A stretch of 44,356 nucleotides of DNA from positions 1 through 44,356 of the forward strand of contig JADHXF010000005.1 of assembly GCA_016783105.1 (NCBI GenBank), written 5' to 3'. This DNA comes from Dehalococcoidales bacterium. Its GTDB lineage: Bacteria > Chloroflexota > Dehalococcoidia > Dehalococcoidales > RBG-16-60-22. Made by a program: the position numbers and the translations under genes. Shown piece by piece: positions 16,919 to 25,954 of this stretch (positions are counted from its first letter, which is position 1; the number at the start of each line of letters is the position of its first letter). The notes below the pieces were generated by a model. That model did no database searches. It worked only from the letters and a program-made list of their open reading frames with translations, and was not told the origin of the DNA.

Positions 16919-18307
16919 TTACAGATAAGGCGAGGCGCTGGTGAACCTAATGCCGAACTGTTCCGTCATCTCTCGCCTGACCTCCAGGTATAGCTCCAGA
17001 AACTCCCGGTTCGGTTTGCCGGTTACGGGGTCACAGCATTCCTGGTACTTTTTACCCGTGGGCGGTTCGCGTAGCTGAGTTTCATACTTTCCCAGCAGTG
17101 CATTCACAATATTATTCGCTTCCTTTCGACTCATGCCCGCCACGGCGTGAGCTACCTCGCTGGCCAGAAGAGGCTCCACCGGGCTGGTATAGTCGAGGGC
17201 GGTACCCCTTGCTGATGCCCCTACCTCAACCGAACCACCGGAAACCACCGCGGCCATAACCCAGGCGCAGTGCTCGTAGAAGAGCATTTTGGTCATCGGT
17301 CCGGCCGCGGAATAGCCAACGTTTACCACCGGCAGGGTGCTGTTTCGGGTAACGGCCTGGTTGGCCACGCTGCGTGCCCAGATGGTGTCCCGCGCCGAGG
17401 TAACGCCAAGGTCGAAATGGGTCGGGAAGGGATGCTGTACCGCGCCCCTGAGGACGAGCAGGTCAACCGGATTGTAGGCGGCCGTTACCACCGCCACCCC
17501 CGCCGGTCCACCAGCCAGCCCACCCAGTATGACTCCATTCTCGGCAAAAATAAGGTTTCCTGCGGCCAGCGAATAGGCAACCTTATTCATGGTATCAAAA
17601 TCAACCTTCAGCTCATGAACAGTGCCGATTTCCAGGGCGTCCGTCTTGCGAATACCGAAGTGGCTGGCAGCGATGTGTTCCTGTGCCCTGGCCGCCGTAG
17701 TAACGCCATTGACGATGGGCATCCCCGGGCGTCCGGCACGGCGCATACCTTCGCGGGTCAGCAGGACCGCCCTGATGGCGCCCTCTATCCCCAGAGGGCT
17801 GCCGCCAACAATGGTCTGCCCGTTCACCATGGTCAGGCAGGGTATAGTAATCCCGTCCCCCAGCGGGTTCTCCGCATGTGCCTTGACCAGGTTAACGTAG
17901 TACAACTCCGAGGAAAGAGGTGAGGAGGTCGGCCCGATCGAACACCACGGCAGCGTTGTATCCTCGGGGACACGTCTGGGCATGACCCGGGCATCTTTAC
18001 CCTCGCCGAAGACGCGACCGCATGGACCTGACGCCAGCGCGCCCTCTATTTCATCGCGACTGAAGAGAATCCGCCGCTCGGTATCAACGCAGTAAACCCC
18101 GGTTTCGACAAGGAATTCCATGCCCGCTTCCCAAACCCTGTCCGCCAGGTCGTCATCCGCGGGCACGGGGTTCTGGGGGTCATATTTTATCCCGTATTTC
18201 TCCACCATCTTGCGCAGATTGGGCACAAAGATGTCGAGTTCAAAGTCCCGTTCCGTACATATCGGGCCGGCTAACGCCCTCTCCACAACCGTCCAGAAAC
18301 TAATCAT
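16919..18307 (-). CDS. MtmB-family methylamine:corrinoid methyltransferase homologue without pyrrolysine (copy 2)
   Basis: 462 residues, closely similar to the copy downstream; the first 60 residues differ at only a few places. The pyrrolysine region reads GRPGMPIVNG (residues 192-201), so Asn200 or Val199 stands where archaeal MtmB has Pyl202. The frame has no amber codon. The two copies differ more in the middle (WCSIGPTSSP here, WCSGCGAGPV in the other) and near residue 300 (HPFPTHFDLG here, HPLAVPIEGG in the other). Those loops may shape the substrate pocket, so the pair may accept different methyl donors or form a mixed complex. The gene begins 15 bases after the corrinoid-protein stop. 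The two start regions are nearly identical, pointing to tandem duplication followed by divergence. Confidence 0.85.
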   Translation of the reverse strand: MISFWTVVERALAGPICTERDFELDIFVPNLRKMVEKYGIKYDPQNPVPADDDLADRVWEAGMEFLVETGVYCVDTERRILFSRDEIEGALASGPCGRVFGEGKDARVMPRRVPEDTTLPWCSIGPTSSPLSSELYYVNLVKAHAENPLGDGITIPCLTMVNGQTIVGGSPLGIEGAIRAVLLTREGMRRAGRPGMPIVNGVTTAARAQEHIAASHFGIRKTDALEIGTVHELKVDFDTMNKVAYSLAAGNLIFAENGVILGGLAGGPAGVAVVTAAYNPVDLLVLRGAVQHPFPTHFDLGVTSARDTIWARSVANQAVTRNSTLPVVNVGYSAAGPMTKMLFYEHCAWVMAAVVSGGSVEVGASARGTALDYTSPVEPLLASEVAHAVAGMSRKEANNIVNALLGKYETQLREPPTGKKYQECCDPVTGKPNREFLELYLEVRREMTEQFGIRFTSASPYL

Positions 18308-18322
18308 GCGCTGGGCTCCTTC

Positions 18323-18976
18323 CTATTTCTGCGTTAACGCTTTCAATGCCAGAGTTGCCGCATCACCGGCGGTTCTGCCGTATCCGTCGGCGCCGATGCT
18401 GTCGGCCCACTCCTGAGTGGTTGAACCACCACCGACCAGGACACGGTACTTGCCACGCGCGCCACGCGCCTCAAGGTGCTCGATGATGCTCTTCTGCTGC
18501 GGGATGGTGGTGCTCATCAGCGCCGAAGCAGCAATGATATCGGCACCAACTTCCTCCGCTTTGGTGATAAAAGCGGAAGCAGCGACGTCAACCCCGAGGT
18601 CGAAAACCTCAAAGCCGTTCATCTTGAGCAACGCCCCAACGATGTTCTTCCCGATAGAATGGACATCTCCTTTCACCGTGCCGAGAACCACCCGTCCCAC
18701 TTTCTTCCGCTCACCCCCGGACTCCAGCAGCTTTGGCTCCAGAATCCGCATCGCGCCCTCCCATGCCTCGGCCGCCATCATCATTTCCGGCAGATAGATT
18801 TCATACCGGGCGAATCGGTCGCCCACCTCTTTCATGCCGGGAGACATCCCTTTTTCGATGATATCAGACGGCATGATGCCCTCTTTCAGGGCATCGCCAA
18901 TCCCCTGCTCCAGAGCGCTCCTGTCGCCGTCTATAATGGCATTATATAGCCGTTCAAACGTAGCTTTACCTGGCAT
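18323..18976 (-). CDS. Corrinoid methyl-carrier protein (MtmC/MtbC/MttC type)
   Basis: The 217-residue protein has the two-part architecture of methylamine corrinoid proteins. The N-terminal four-helix cap (B12-binding_2, residues about 1-90) includes RFARYEIYLPEMMMAAEAW. The Rossmann-like B12 domain has DVHSIG at residues 104-109, where His106 is the expected lower cobalt ligand, and later SALMSTTI and the GGGSTTQEWADSIGADGYG segment. It should carry the methyl group between the MtmB-like enzymes and a second methyltransferase. A good ribosome site (AAAGGAGC) precedes the ATG. Neither a methyltransferase II (MtbA or MtvA type) nor a RamA-type corrinoid activase is in the window, so the acceptor is not known from here. 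Confidence 0.92.
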   Translation of the reverse strand: MPGKATFERLYNAIIDGDRSALEQGIGDALKEGIMPSDIIEKGMSPGMKEVGDRFARYEIYLPEMMMAAEAWEGAMRILEPKLLESGGERKKVGRVVLGTVKGDVHSIGKNIVGALLKMNGFEVFDLGVDVAASAFITKAEEVGADIIAASALMSTTIPQQKSIIEHLEARGARGKYRVLVGGGSTTQEWADSIGADGYGRTAGDAATLALKALTQK

Positions 18977-19003
18977 TTGTGTAGCTCCTTTCGCCTTTTG
19001 AAT

Positions 19004-19705
19004 TCAGAACAGACCTTCCCTTTTCAAGCTCAGGTATTTTTCTTCTCCGATGATGACATGGTCGAGAACATCTATACCCATAATTTCCCCGGCTTCAGCC
19101 AGTCTCTTGGTCAGGTTCAAATCATCTTCAGAAGCCTCCGGGTCGCCGGAGGGGTGATTATGGGCAAAGATTACCGAGGCCGCACTGGCGGCAACCGCTT
19201 CTTTAAATACCTCTCTGGGATGGACAATGCTGCTGTCCAGGCTGCCGACTGATATCTCGGCTACCCTGATGAGCTGGTTCCTGGTATCCAGCAGCAGTGC
19301 CAGAAAATATTCCTTCTTTTTTCCTTTCAGTCGACTGCGAACCAGCGCTACTACGTCCTCAGGTGTTTTCACCGTTTCTTTTTTTTCAGTGCTCTGGTAG
19401 CTTTCGAGTCGACTGGTCAATTCAAAAGCGGCCCTTATCTGCGCGGCCTTGGCGAGGCCAATTCCCCTGATACTGGCCAGCTCTTCAAGTGAGGCACCGG
19501 CAATCCCCTTGATGCTGCCGAACTGGCTCAAAAGCCTCTGGGCGGTTACCATCACCGATTCGCCGGAGATGCCCCGGCCCAAAATAAGGGCCAGTATCTC
19601 CTGTGCGGAAAGCGCCTCGGCGCCATACTTCTGCAGTCGTTCTCTCGGCCTTTCCGAAGCTGGCAGGTCATGGATGGTGAATGACTTTTTTATCTTGTTT
19701 TCCAC
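19004..19705 (-). CDS. radC: RadC-family JAB/MPN-domain protein
   Basis: The 233-residue protein has an N-terminal UPF0758 helix-hairpin-helix region (RPRERLQKYGAEALSAQEIL and, near residue 75, SIRGIGLAKAAQIRAAFEL). The C-terminal JAB1/MPN-like metalloprotein domain carries HNHPSGDPEASEDD near residue 182, the zinc motif of the family. The name comes from an old DNA-repair phenotype; the real biochemical role is unsettled. The start is GTG at 19705 with a weak ribosome site. It lies 28 bases after the peptidase-MA-like gene and 27 bases before the corrinoid-protein gene, all on the same strand. Confidence 0.92.
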   Translation of the reverse strand: MENKIKKSFTIHDLPASERPRERLQKYGAEALSAQEILALILGRGISGESVMVTAQRLLSQFGSIKGIAGASLEELASIRGIGLAKAAQIRAAFELTSRLESYQSTEKKETVKTPEDVVALVRSRLKGKKKEYFLALLLDTRNQLIRVAEISVGSLDSSIVHPREVFKEAVAASAASVIFAHNHPSGDPEASEDDLNLTKRLAEAGEIMGIDVLDHVIIGEEKYLSLKREGLF

Positions 19706-19733
19706 AGTTACGTCGCTTTGGATAAAAACAGGT

Positions 19734-20828
19734 TTATCTCATAATGTAGCTGCGCCAGAGCTCATTTAAACCATCCATATCAAGGCCATATACTTTCTGC
19801 AGGGCTTCATCGTAGCCGCTTCCCTCACTGAAAGTGTTCAACAGTTCAAGCATCTGAGTCTGGCCATAATTATTAATTATAAAATCAAGCAGGCTGTAGC
19901 TCTGGGCATAAGCCAGCGCCGATTCCTCGGCATAGGCGGAAAAGGGGCTGGAGAGGCTGCGCACTGTTATGAGACTGCCTTCCTTGATAGCCCTGGCCAG
20001 CAGGTTGACGAACACCGGCTCCAGCGACCCTTCGGCATACATGGCGAGACCTTCATCGAGCCATGTGGGCAGGTCGTTATAGGGGTTGAATACCACCTGG
20101 TGGATTACCAGATGCGTAAGCTCGTGGGTCATCGCCCGCTTGCCCCAGTCAAGGGTGTCCGGAGAAATGCCGATGGCAATGGTGCTGAACCTGGTATAGG
20201 CAACGCCACCCGTCCACTCCTGAGGAAATATCATAGCACCACGCAGGTCTTCGGACTTGGCGTAAATGTATATCTCAGCCGGACTTTCCAGCTCGGCACC
20301 GGTATCACTGGCCAGACGCACCAGCGCCTGCTGGGCGGTATTCATAAGCTCCCGGGCGAAGGATTCGTCTCCGTTGTACCAGTAAAGAGTTAACAAGCCC
20401 TCGCTCAGGCTGCGCCAGGGATAGCGAATGTCATCAATCAGAACCACGGTCGGCTCGGTTTCTACTCTTTCGCCGTTGGCATCCTTTACCGTCCACCAGT
20501 AGTTCACGCTGCTGCCCGGCGGCAGACCACCGGTCTTTCTCATATCCCAGCTCCACTCGACGTCGACCAGAGTTGCCGGCACAAACTTGAGGGACACCTC
20601 GCTGATAACTTCGGCGTGACTTATCTGGTCGACGGTATAGTGCAGACGGATATCGGTAATATCGGTATCACCGGTCGCAGAGAGGTTGAAATTGACCTTC
20701 ATCGGAAAATCAACTTCAACCCGACTCTCCAGAACCTGCAGCCCGTCAGCAGCCCGAACGGCCGCCGGGCCTGGCATAGCCAGGAATAAAATGGCAACCA
20801 GGATTAAAAGCGCTGTCTTTTTTATCAT
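19734..20828 (-). CDS. Secreted peptidase-MA-like metallohydrolase
   Basis: 364 residues with a Sec signal peptide (MIKKTALLILVAILFLAMPG, likely cut after VRA). A beta-rich N-terminal domain of about 130 residues follows, then a gluzincin zinc site: MTHELTHLVIHQ (HExxH) near residue 238 and, about 21 residues on, the downstream glutamate in WLDEGLAMYAEG. The C-terminal helical part ends WRSYIMR. This is the peptidase MA family arrangement, common in Chloroflexi and acting outside the cytoplasm; the substrate is unknown. Its ATG overlaps the prfB stop (ATGA), so it is translationally coupled to prfB. Confidence 0.85.
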   Translation of the reverse strand: MIKKTALLILVAILFLAMPGPAAVRAADGLQVLESRVEVDFPMKVNFNLSATGDTDITDIRLHYTVDQISHAEVISEVSLKFVPATLVDVEWSWDMRKTGGLPPGSSVNYWWTVKDANGERVETEPTVVLIDDIRYPWRSLSEGLLTLYWYNGDESFARELMNTAQQALVRLASDTGAELESPAEIYIYAKSEDLRGAMIFPQEWTGGVAYTRFSTIAIGISPDTLDWGKRAMTHELTHLVIHQVVFNPYNDLPTWLDEGLAMYAEGSLEPVFVNLLARAIKEGSLITVRSLSSPFSAYAEESALAYAQSYSLLDFIINNYGQTQMLELLNTFSEGSGYDEALQKVYGLDMDGLNELWRSYIMR

Positions 20829-21923
20829 TCTTCTCTCCCCAGCCCAGAGCGGTGATAGGCCTCCAGAAAGTCGTCCAGTTCGCCATCAAGCAAGGCATCA
20901 GGATTGCCCGTCTGATAGTCGGTCCGGTGGTCTTTGACCATCTTGTACGGGTGCAGTACATAACTCCTGATCTGGTTCCCCCAGCCCGCGGCGATGCGCT
21001 TTCCTTTGAGCCTGGCTTTTTCCTCGGCGCGCTTCTTCAGCTCCAGTTCCAGCAGGCGCGATCGCAGTATGGTCATCGCGATCTCCTTGTTTCGGTACTG
21101 AGACCGCTCGCTCTGGCAGGTAACCGCGAGCCCCGTCGTCAGATGGGTCAATCTGACCGCGCTGCTTGTCTTCTGCATGTGCTGCCCGCCCGGTCCGCTT
21201 GACCGGAATGTCTCCACCTTCAAATCTTCGGGGCCGATTTCGATATCAACGTCCGCTTTGGCCTCCGGTATTACCTCTACCAGAGCGAATGAGGTATGAC
21301 GGGCGTGGTCAGCATCAAATGGAGACAGGCGGACCAGCCGATGAACACCATGCTCCGCTTTTAAATAGCCATAGGCGTAGTCGCCTGTAATCTCGATAAG
21401 TACACTCTTCATTCCGGCTTCCTCACCCGGCGTACCTTCCAAAATCTCCGTCTGGTAGCCGTGACGCTCAGCCCACCGGAGATACATCCTCATCAGCATC
21501 TCCGCCCAGTCCTGAGACTCGGTGCCGCCAGCGCCAGCATGAACCGTCAGAATAGCATTGCGCCCGTCATATTCACCACTGAAAGCAAGCTGGAACTCAA
21601 GCTTATCAAGAGCTGCCTCAACCTTCTCTGTCTCCGACTGTATTTCCACCTGAAGTGATTCATCTTTTTCAGTCAAATGAGCCAGTTCGACCAGGTCAGC
21701 CACTCTTTTTTCCATTTCCCGCCACCGTTCCACGGTCCTCTTTTGCTCCGCCAGGCGACGCATGGTATCCTGCGCTTTAGTCTGGTCAAGCCAGAAGTCC
21801 GGCTTCGCCGATGCTTTCTCTAATTTGCCAATTTCCATTTCTCTGCCAGCAATGTCAAAGATGCACCAGTGCCATAGAAATTCGAGAGCGCAAGTCTTCC
21901 AGTTTATCCAGTGACTCCTGCAA
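20825..21923 (-). CDS. prfB: Peptide chain release factor 2, with programmed +1 frameshift
   Basis: RF2 releases peptides at UGA and UAA codons. The main frame has the peptidyl-hydrolysis loop motif SSGPGGQHMQKTSSAVRLTH (GGQ) near residue 240 of the full protein, the HAGAGGTESQDW block, and SPFDADHARHTS, where most RF2s have SPFD(A/S)xxRRHTS. The first 22 codons are in another frame: TTG at 21923 (AGGGGT ribosome site eight bases upstream) to CTT at 21860-21858, then an in-frame TGA and C. A +1 slip at CTT-TGA-C joins this to GAC ATT GCT, giving a 365-residue protein of normal RF2 length. The frameshift lets RF2 control its own level. The GGAGG-like enhancer found before this site in E. coli is poor here. 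Confidence 0.95.
21854..21860 (-). promoter_or_regulatory. prfB programmed +1 frameshift site (CTTTGAC)
   Basis: The minus strand reads CTT TGA C after 22 zero-frame codons. The ribosome stalls at the weak TGA-C stop when RF2 is scarce and slips to TTT GAC. This is the classical autoregulatory heptamer, unchanged from E. coli. Confidence 0.93.
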
Positions 21924-21939
21924 TTAATAAACCCCTAAT

Positions 21940-22659
21940 TTACCAAGATTTCCCCTGTATTGCCGGTTCTGGAGAGGGGATGCGGTATCTCTCCATCAAG
22001 TGTCCGCCCGCTGCCAGGTGAGCCAGCCGCAGCGGCTCCGGAATACGATAGCCGCGGCAGCACGCCAGAACCCAGTGTACAGCCGTATCAAGGTCAACCT
22101 TGTGACCAATGGAAACATAGAGCGGGCTTGTATCCGCCTTCGTGCGCAGGACGGCCCCGATTAACTCACCGTTATCCACCAGCTCGGCCGAGTTGCCCGG
22201 TTCGCTGGCTGGCTCCTCGTGCCTGCCGCACAGTCTAGATTTGGCACAGCCTATGGTCGGTGTGTCCAGAAGGAGCCCCAGGTGGCAGGCCAGGCCGAGA
22301 CGTCGGGGATGGGCCAGTCCCTGACCGTCAACCAGAATAAGGTCAGGTGTTACCGTCAGCTTCTCGCAGACGGTTAGAACCAGCGGCGACTCCCGGAAAG
22401 AAAGCAGGCCCGGAATGTACGGAAAGGCCAGTTTCTCATTTACCGTTTTCACTTCCACCACATTTAATGCCGGGTAATCCATGACCACCACCGCCCCGGT
22501 AGCCATGTCCCGGGCACGTCCGGCGGATATATCAACGCCGGCAATAAAATGGGGTTCACCGATTTCGCTGATGCGGGAAACTCTGGCGGCCAGTTCTCGC
22601 TGTATGCCCAGAGCCTGTGGAATACTGACCTGCCAGCCGTGCAGATTATGCACTTTCAT
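21940..22659 (-). CDS. nfi: Endonuclease V (deoxyinosine 3' endonuclease)
   Basis: 239 residues from the ATG at 22659; a TTG at 22695 in frame would add 12 residues, but neither start has a clear ribosome site. Family motifs are FIAGVDIS (first catalytic aspartate, near residue 41), PYIPGLLSFRESPL with the wedge and a catalytic glutamate near 80-90, and LILVDGQGLAHPRRLGLACH with the aspartate near 110. The enzyme nicks DNA near deaminated bases such as hypoxanthine, or RNA inosine. A C-terminal extension of about 15 residues is rich in proline. It heads the minus-strand series that continues 16 bases later with prfB. Confidence 0.92.
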   Translation of the reverse strand: MKVHNLHGWQVSIPQALGIQRELAARVSRISEIGEPHFIAGVDISAGRARDMATGAVVVMDYPALNVVEVKTVNEKLAFPYIPGLLSFRESPLVLTVCEKLTVTPDLILVDGQGLAHPRRLGLACHLGLLLDTPTIGCAKSRLCGRHEEPASEPGNSAELVDNGELIGAVLRTKADTSPLYVSIGHKVDLDTAVHWVLACCRGYRIPEPLRLAHLAAGGHLMERYRIPSPEPAIQGKSW

Positions 22660-22713
22660 ATCACGAATTATAACTTCAATAGCGTTATCTGGCAACTAAT
22701 ATCTTCATTGCCA

Positions 22714-22743
22714 TTGACAGACGCTAAATCAATAGTGCATAAT
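22714..22743 (+). promoter_or_regulatory. Promoter of rpsP-khpA-rimM
   Basis: TTGACA (22714-22719), an 18-base spacer and CATAAT (22738-22743) lie 25 bases upstream of the rpsP ATG. This is the best sigma-70 promoter seen in the window, in the divergent gap with nfi. Confidence 0.75.
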
Positions 22744-22768
22744 AGTTGTTTAGAGAGCTAGACTATTC

Positions 22769-23044
22769 ATGGTAAAAATCAGACTACGCCGCACCGGAGC
22801 CAAGGGCAAGCCAAACTACAGGCTGGTTGTTGCTGACTCCCGCTCACCTCGTGACGGAGCCTTCATCGACATCATCGGTCATTTCAATCCCCTCACTGAC
22901 CCGGAAACCGTGGTTATCAACGAAGAAAAAGCACGCCACTGGTTAAGCAAGGGCGCCCAACCGACAGATACTGCCGCCAGGCTACTGAGCAAGGCCGGTA
23001 TTTTGCCAAAAACCAATACAAGTAAGGAGAACCCCAAAACATGA
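22769..23044 (+). CDS. rpsP: 30S ribosomal protein S16
   Basis: The 91-residue protein starts [20 protein letters not shown] and continues with [20 protein letters not shown], the standard bS16 signature. It stabilises the body of the 30S subunit. Its last ten or so residues (TSKENPKT end) are encoded by the first unit of the 36-bp tandem repeat that runs on into khpA. The stop overlaps the khpA ATG by four bases (ATGA), so the two are coupled. rpsP-khpA-rimM is the conserved bacterial order; trmD and rplS, which usually follow, are not here because the ATP synthase operon runs in from the other side. Confidence 0.97.
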   Translation: MVKIRLRRTGAKGKPNYRLVVADSRSPRDGAFIDIIGHFNPLTDPETVVINEEKARHWLSKGAQPTDTAARLLSKAGILPKTNTSKENPKT

Positions 23045-23173
23045 GTAAATCCGACGACCAAGAAGAACCCCAAATCATGAGTGAACCCGAGGAGCAAGAG
23101 GAGCCTCAAACCACGAGTGAACCCGAGGAGCAAGAGAAGCCTCAAACCACGCGGGAACTCACTGCGCAAGGAG
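23024..23173 (+). repeat. 36-bp tandem repeat carrying ribosome site and start codon (4 units plus partial)
   Basis: Units start at 23024, 23060, 23096 and 23132, with a partial fifth at 23168. Each begins with an AAGGAG-like hexamer (AAGGAG, AAGAAG, AAGAGG, AAGAGA, AAGGAG), then a C/A-rich stretch (CCCCAAA or CCTCAAA) and, 17 bases into the unit, ATGAGT or a decayed ACGAGT. Units 2 and 3 are the most alike. The first unit supplies the khpA Shine-Dalgarno and ATG (23041); the fifth keeps an intact AAGGAG and an ATG at 23179 directly before the KH domain. The array therefore looks like repeated duplication of a translation start region, in frame. Confidence 0.85.
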
Positions 23174-23409
23174 AAAGCATGAAAGAACTCGTCGAATACA
23201 TTGCCAGATCAATCGTTGATGCACCGGATGATGTGAAGGTTGATGAGGAAACCGACGAAGAAGGCCTTCTCACGCTAAAATTGCAGGTTGCCGACGAGGA
23301 TAAAGGAAGAGTCATTGGCAAGCAGGGCCGAATCGCTGAAGCCATGCGTGCCCTGCTCAGGGTAAAAGCCGCCAAGGCTTCCACCCGGGTTAGACTTGAG
23401 ATTATCTGA
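23041..23409 (+). CDS. khpA: KH-domain RNA-binding protein KhpA with repeat-derived N-terminal extension
   Basis: The C-terminal 76 residues ([20 protein letters not shown] to the end) are a normal-length KhpA/YlqC protein with the KH signature [16 protein letters not shown]; in other bacteria KhpA pairs with KhpB and binds many RNAs. Ahead of it lie 46 acidic residues made of repeats ([24 protein letters not shown]) encoded by the 36-bp tandem array. Translation may start at 23041, coupled to rpsP, or at 23179, which has its own perfect AAGGAG five bases upstream (23168-23173) and yields the standard protein. Both products may be made. The extension has no counterpart in ordinary KhpA proteins. 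Confidence 0.9.
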   Translation: MSKSDDQEEPQIMSEPEEQEEPQTTSEPEEQEKPQTTRELTAQGESMKELVEYIARSIVDAPDDVKVDEETDEEGLLTLKLQVADEDKGRVIGKQGRIAEAMRALLRVKAAKASTRVRLEII

Positions 23410-23968
23410 TATTACCCCATCTAGAAATCCAGAATCAGGAACTGAATCGCCCGATTTTGACTTCATCACCATAGGACGTATTGTCGCTCCGTGGGGGAGC
23501 AAGGGCAACGTAAAGGTCCAGGTAGAAACTGATTTCCCCCGGCGGTTTTCCCCCGGAGAGCAAGTATTCATCGACGGTCAGCCCGTGACCATTGTCGATG
23601 TGTCATGGCACCGCGACCGGCCGATACTGAAGCTCAGCACCCTAGACTGCGCTGAAGACGCCCAGCAGCTACGTGGCAAGTCCATAGATATACCACAAAG
23701 CCAGGTGCAACCGTTGCCGGAAGACCATTACTACCATTTTCAGCTCATCGGGCTGGAGGTAAGGACTACCCGTGGCGAGCATCTGGGCGAGGTCAGGGAA
23801 ATCATCACTGGTAAGAGCAACGATACCTACGTGGTACAGGGCACAGAAGGTGAGATTCTCATCCCTGCCATCAAAGATGTGGTCAAATCAGTGGATTTAA
23901 AGCGTGGTTTTATAGAGATTGAACCCATCAAGGGGCTCCTGGAACTGAACCGGAAAAAGGCTGATTAA
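23396..23968 (+). CDS. rimM: Ribosome maturation factor RimM
   Basis: The 190-residue protein assists late 30S assembly around S19 and 16S processing. The N-terminal barrel starts at FITIGRIVAPWGSKGNVKVQ, and the PRC-barrel half is seen in HYYHFQLIGLEVRTTRGEHL followed by GEILIPAIKDVVKSVDL. The only usable start is TTG at 23396, inside the last codons of khpA and in another frame, so translation is probably coupled. About 20 residues before the barrel are not conserved. The gene ends four bases before the convergent atpC stop; the T-run just after its stop lacks a stem, so a terminator is not clear. Confidence 0.93.
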   Translation: MRLSDITPSRNPESGTESPDFDFITIGRIVAPWGSKGNVKVQVETDFPRRFSPGEQVFIDGQPVTIVDVSWHRDRPILKLSTLDCAEDAQQLRGKSIDIPQSQVQPLPEDHYYHFQLIGLEVRTTRGEHLGEVREIITGKSNDTYVVQGTEGEILIPAIKDVVKSVDLKRGFIEIEPIKGLLELNRKKAD

Positions 23969-23972
23969 TTTT

Positions 23973-24398
23973 TTACCGTTTTGATTTTCTTCTCCGCGCC
24001 ATCTCCGCCACCCTCAGGCGCGCCAGTGAACGACAGAGCGCCGCCTCCGCCCTGGCACCGTCAATACCAAGTTCACGCTGCTGGGATAACCTTTCCTGAG
24101 CGCGTTTTCTTGCCGCCTCCGCCCGCTCCACATCGATTTCATCCCCTCTCTCAGCGGCATCGGCCAGAACCACCACCCGGTCGGGTCGTACTTCAAGAAA
24201 GCCGCCGGATATCGCCAGCGATATTTCCTCGCCGCCTTTCTTTATCCGCAATTCACCGGGCAGCAATGTTGTCATCAATGGAGTGTGGTGGGGTAATATC
24301 CCAAGCTGGCCTTCACAACCAGGAGTCACCACCATGTCCACATCGTCAGAATAGACCATTCGCTCCGCAGTTACAATATCAAGCCTGATGCCCGGCAT
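23973..24398 (-). CDS. atpC: ATP synthase epsilon subunit
   Basis: 141 residues, normal for F1 epsilon. The N-terminal beta sandwich (IRLDIVTAERMVYSDDVDMV, then GCEGQLGILPHHTPLMTTLL) and the C-terminal helical hairpin (RAEAARKRAQERL) are visible. Epsilon is part of the central stalk and inhibits ATP hydrolysis. It is the last gene of the ATP synthase operon, three bases after atpD, with a GAGGAAG ribosome site inside the atpD end. Confidence 0.95.
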   Translation of the reverse strand: MPGIRLDIVTAERMVYSDDVDMVVTPGCEGQLGILPHHTPLMTTLLPGELRIKKGGEEISLAISGGFLEVRPDRVVVLADAAERGDEIDVERAEAARKRAQERLSQQRELGIDGARAEAALCRSLARLRVAEMARRRKSKR

Positions 24399-24401
24399 CG
24401 C

Positions 24402-25949
<1,548 letters not shown>

Positions 25950-25954
25950 CTAAA

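Noticed and set aside
15506..18307. Possible in-frame amber (pyrrolysine) codon in the MtmB-like genes
   Set aside because: Both frames are uninterrupted for 461-462 codons, and the pyrrolysine context is occupied by ordinary residues.
23024..23173. CRISPR-like array
   Set aside because: The 36-bp units are directly abutting tandem repeats with no spacers and lie in frame within rpsP/khpA.
23960..24000. Intrinsic terminator between rimM and atpC
   Set aside because: A T-run follows the rimM stop, but the only possible stem is an A/T pairing with the T-run itself; too weak to call.
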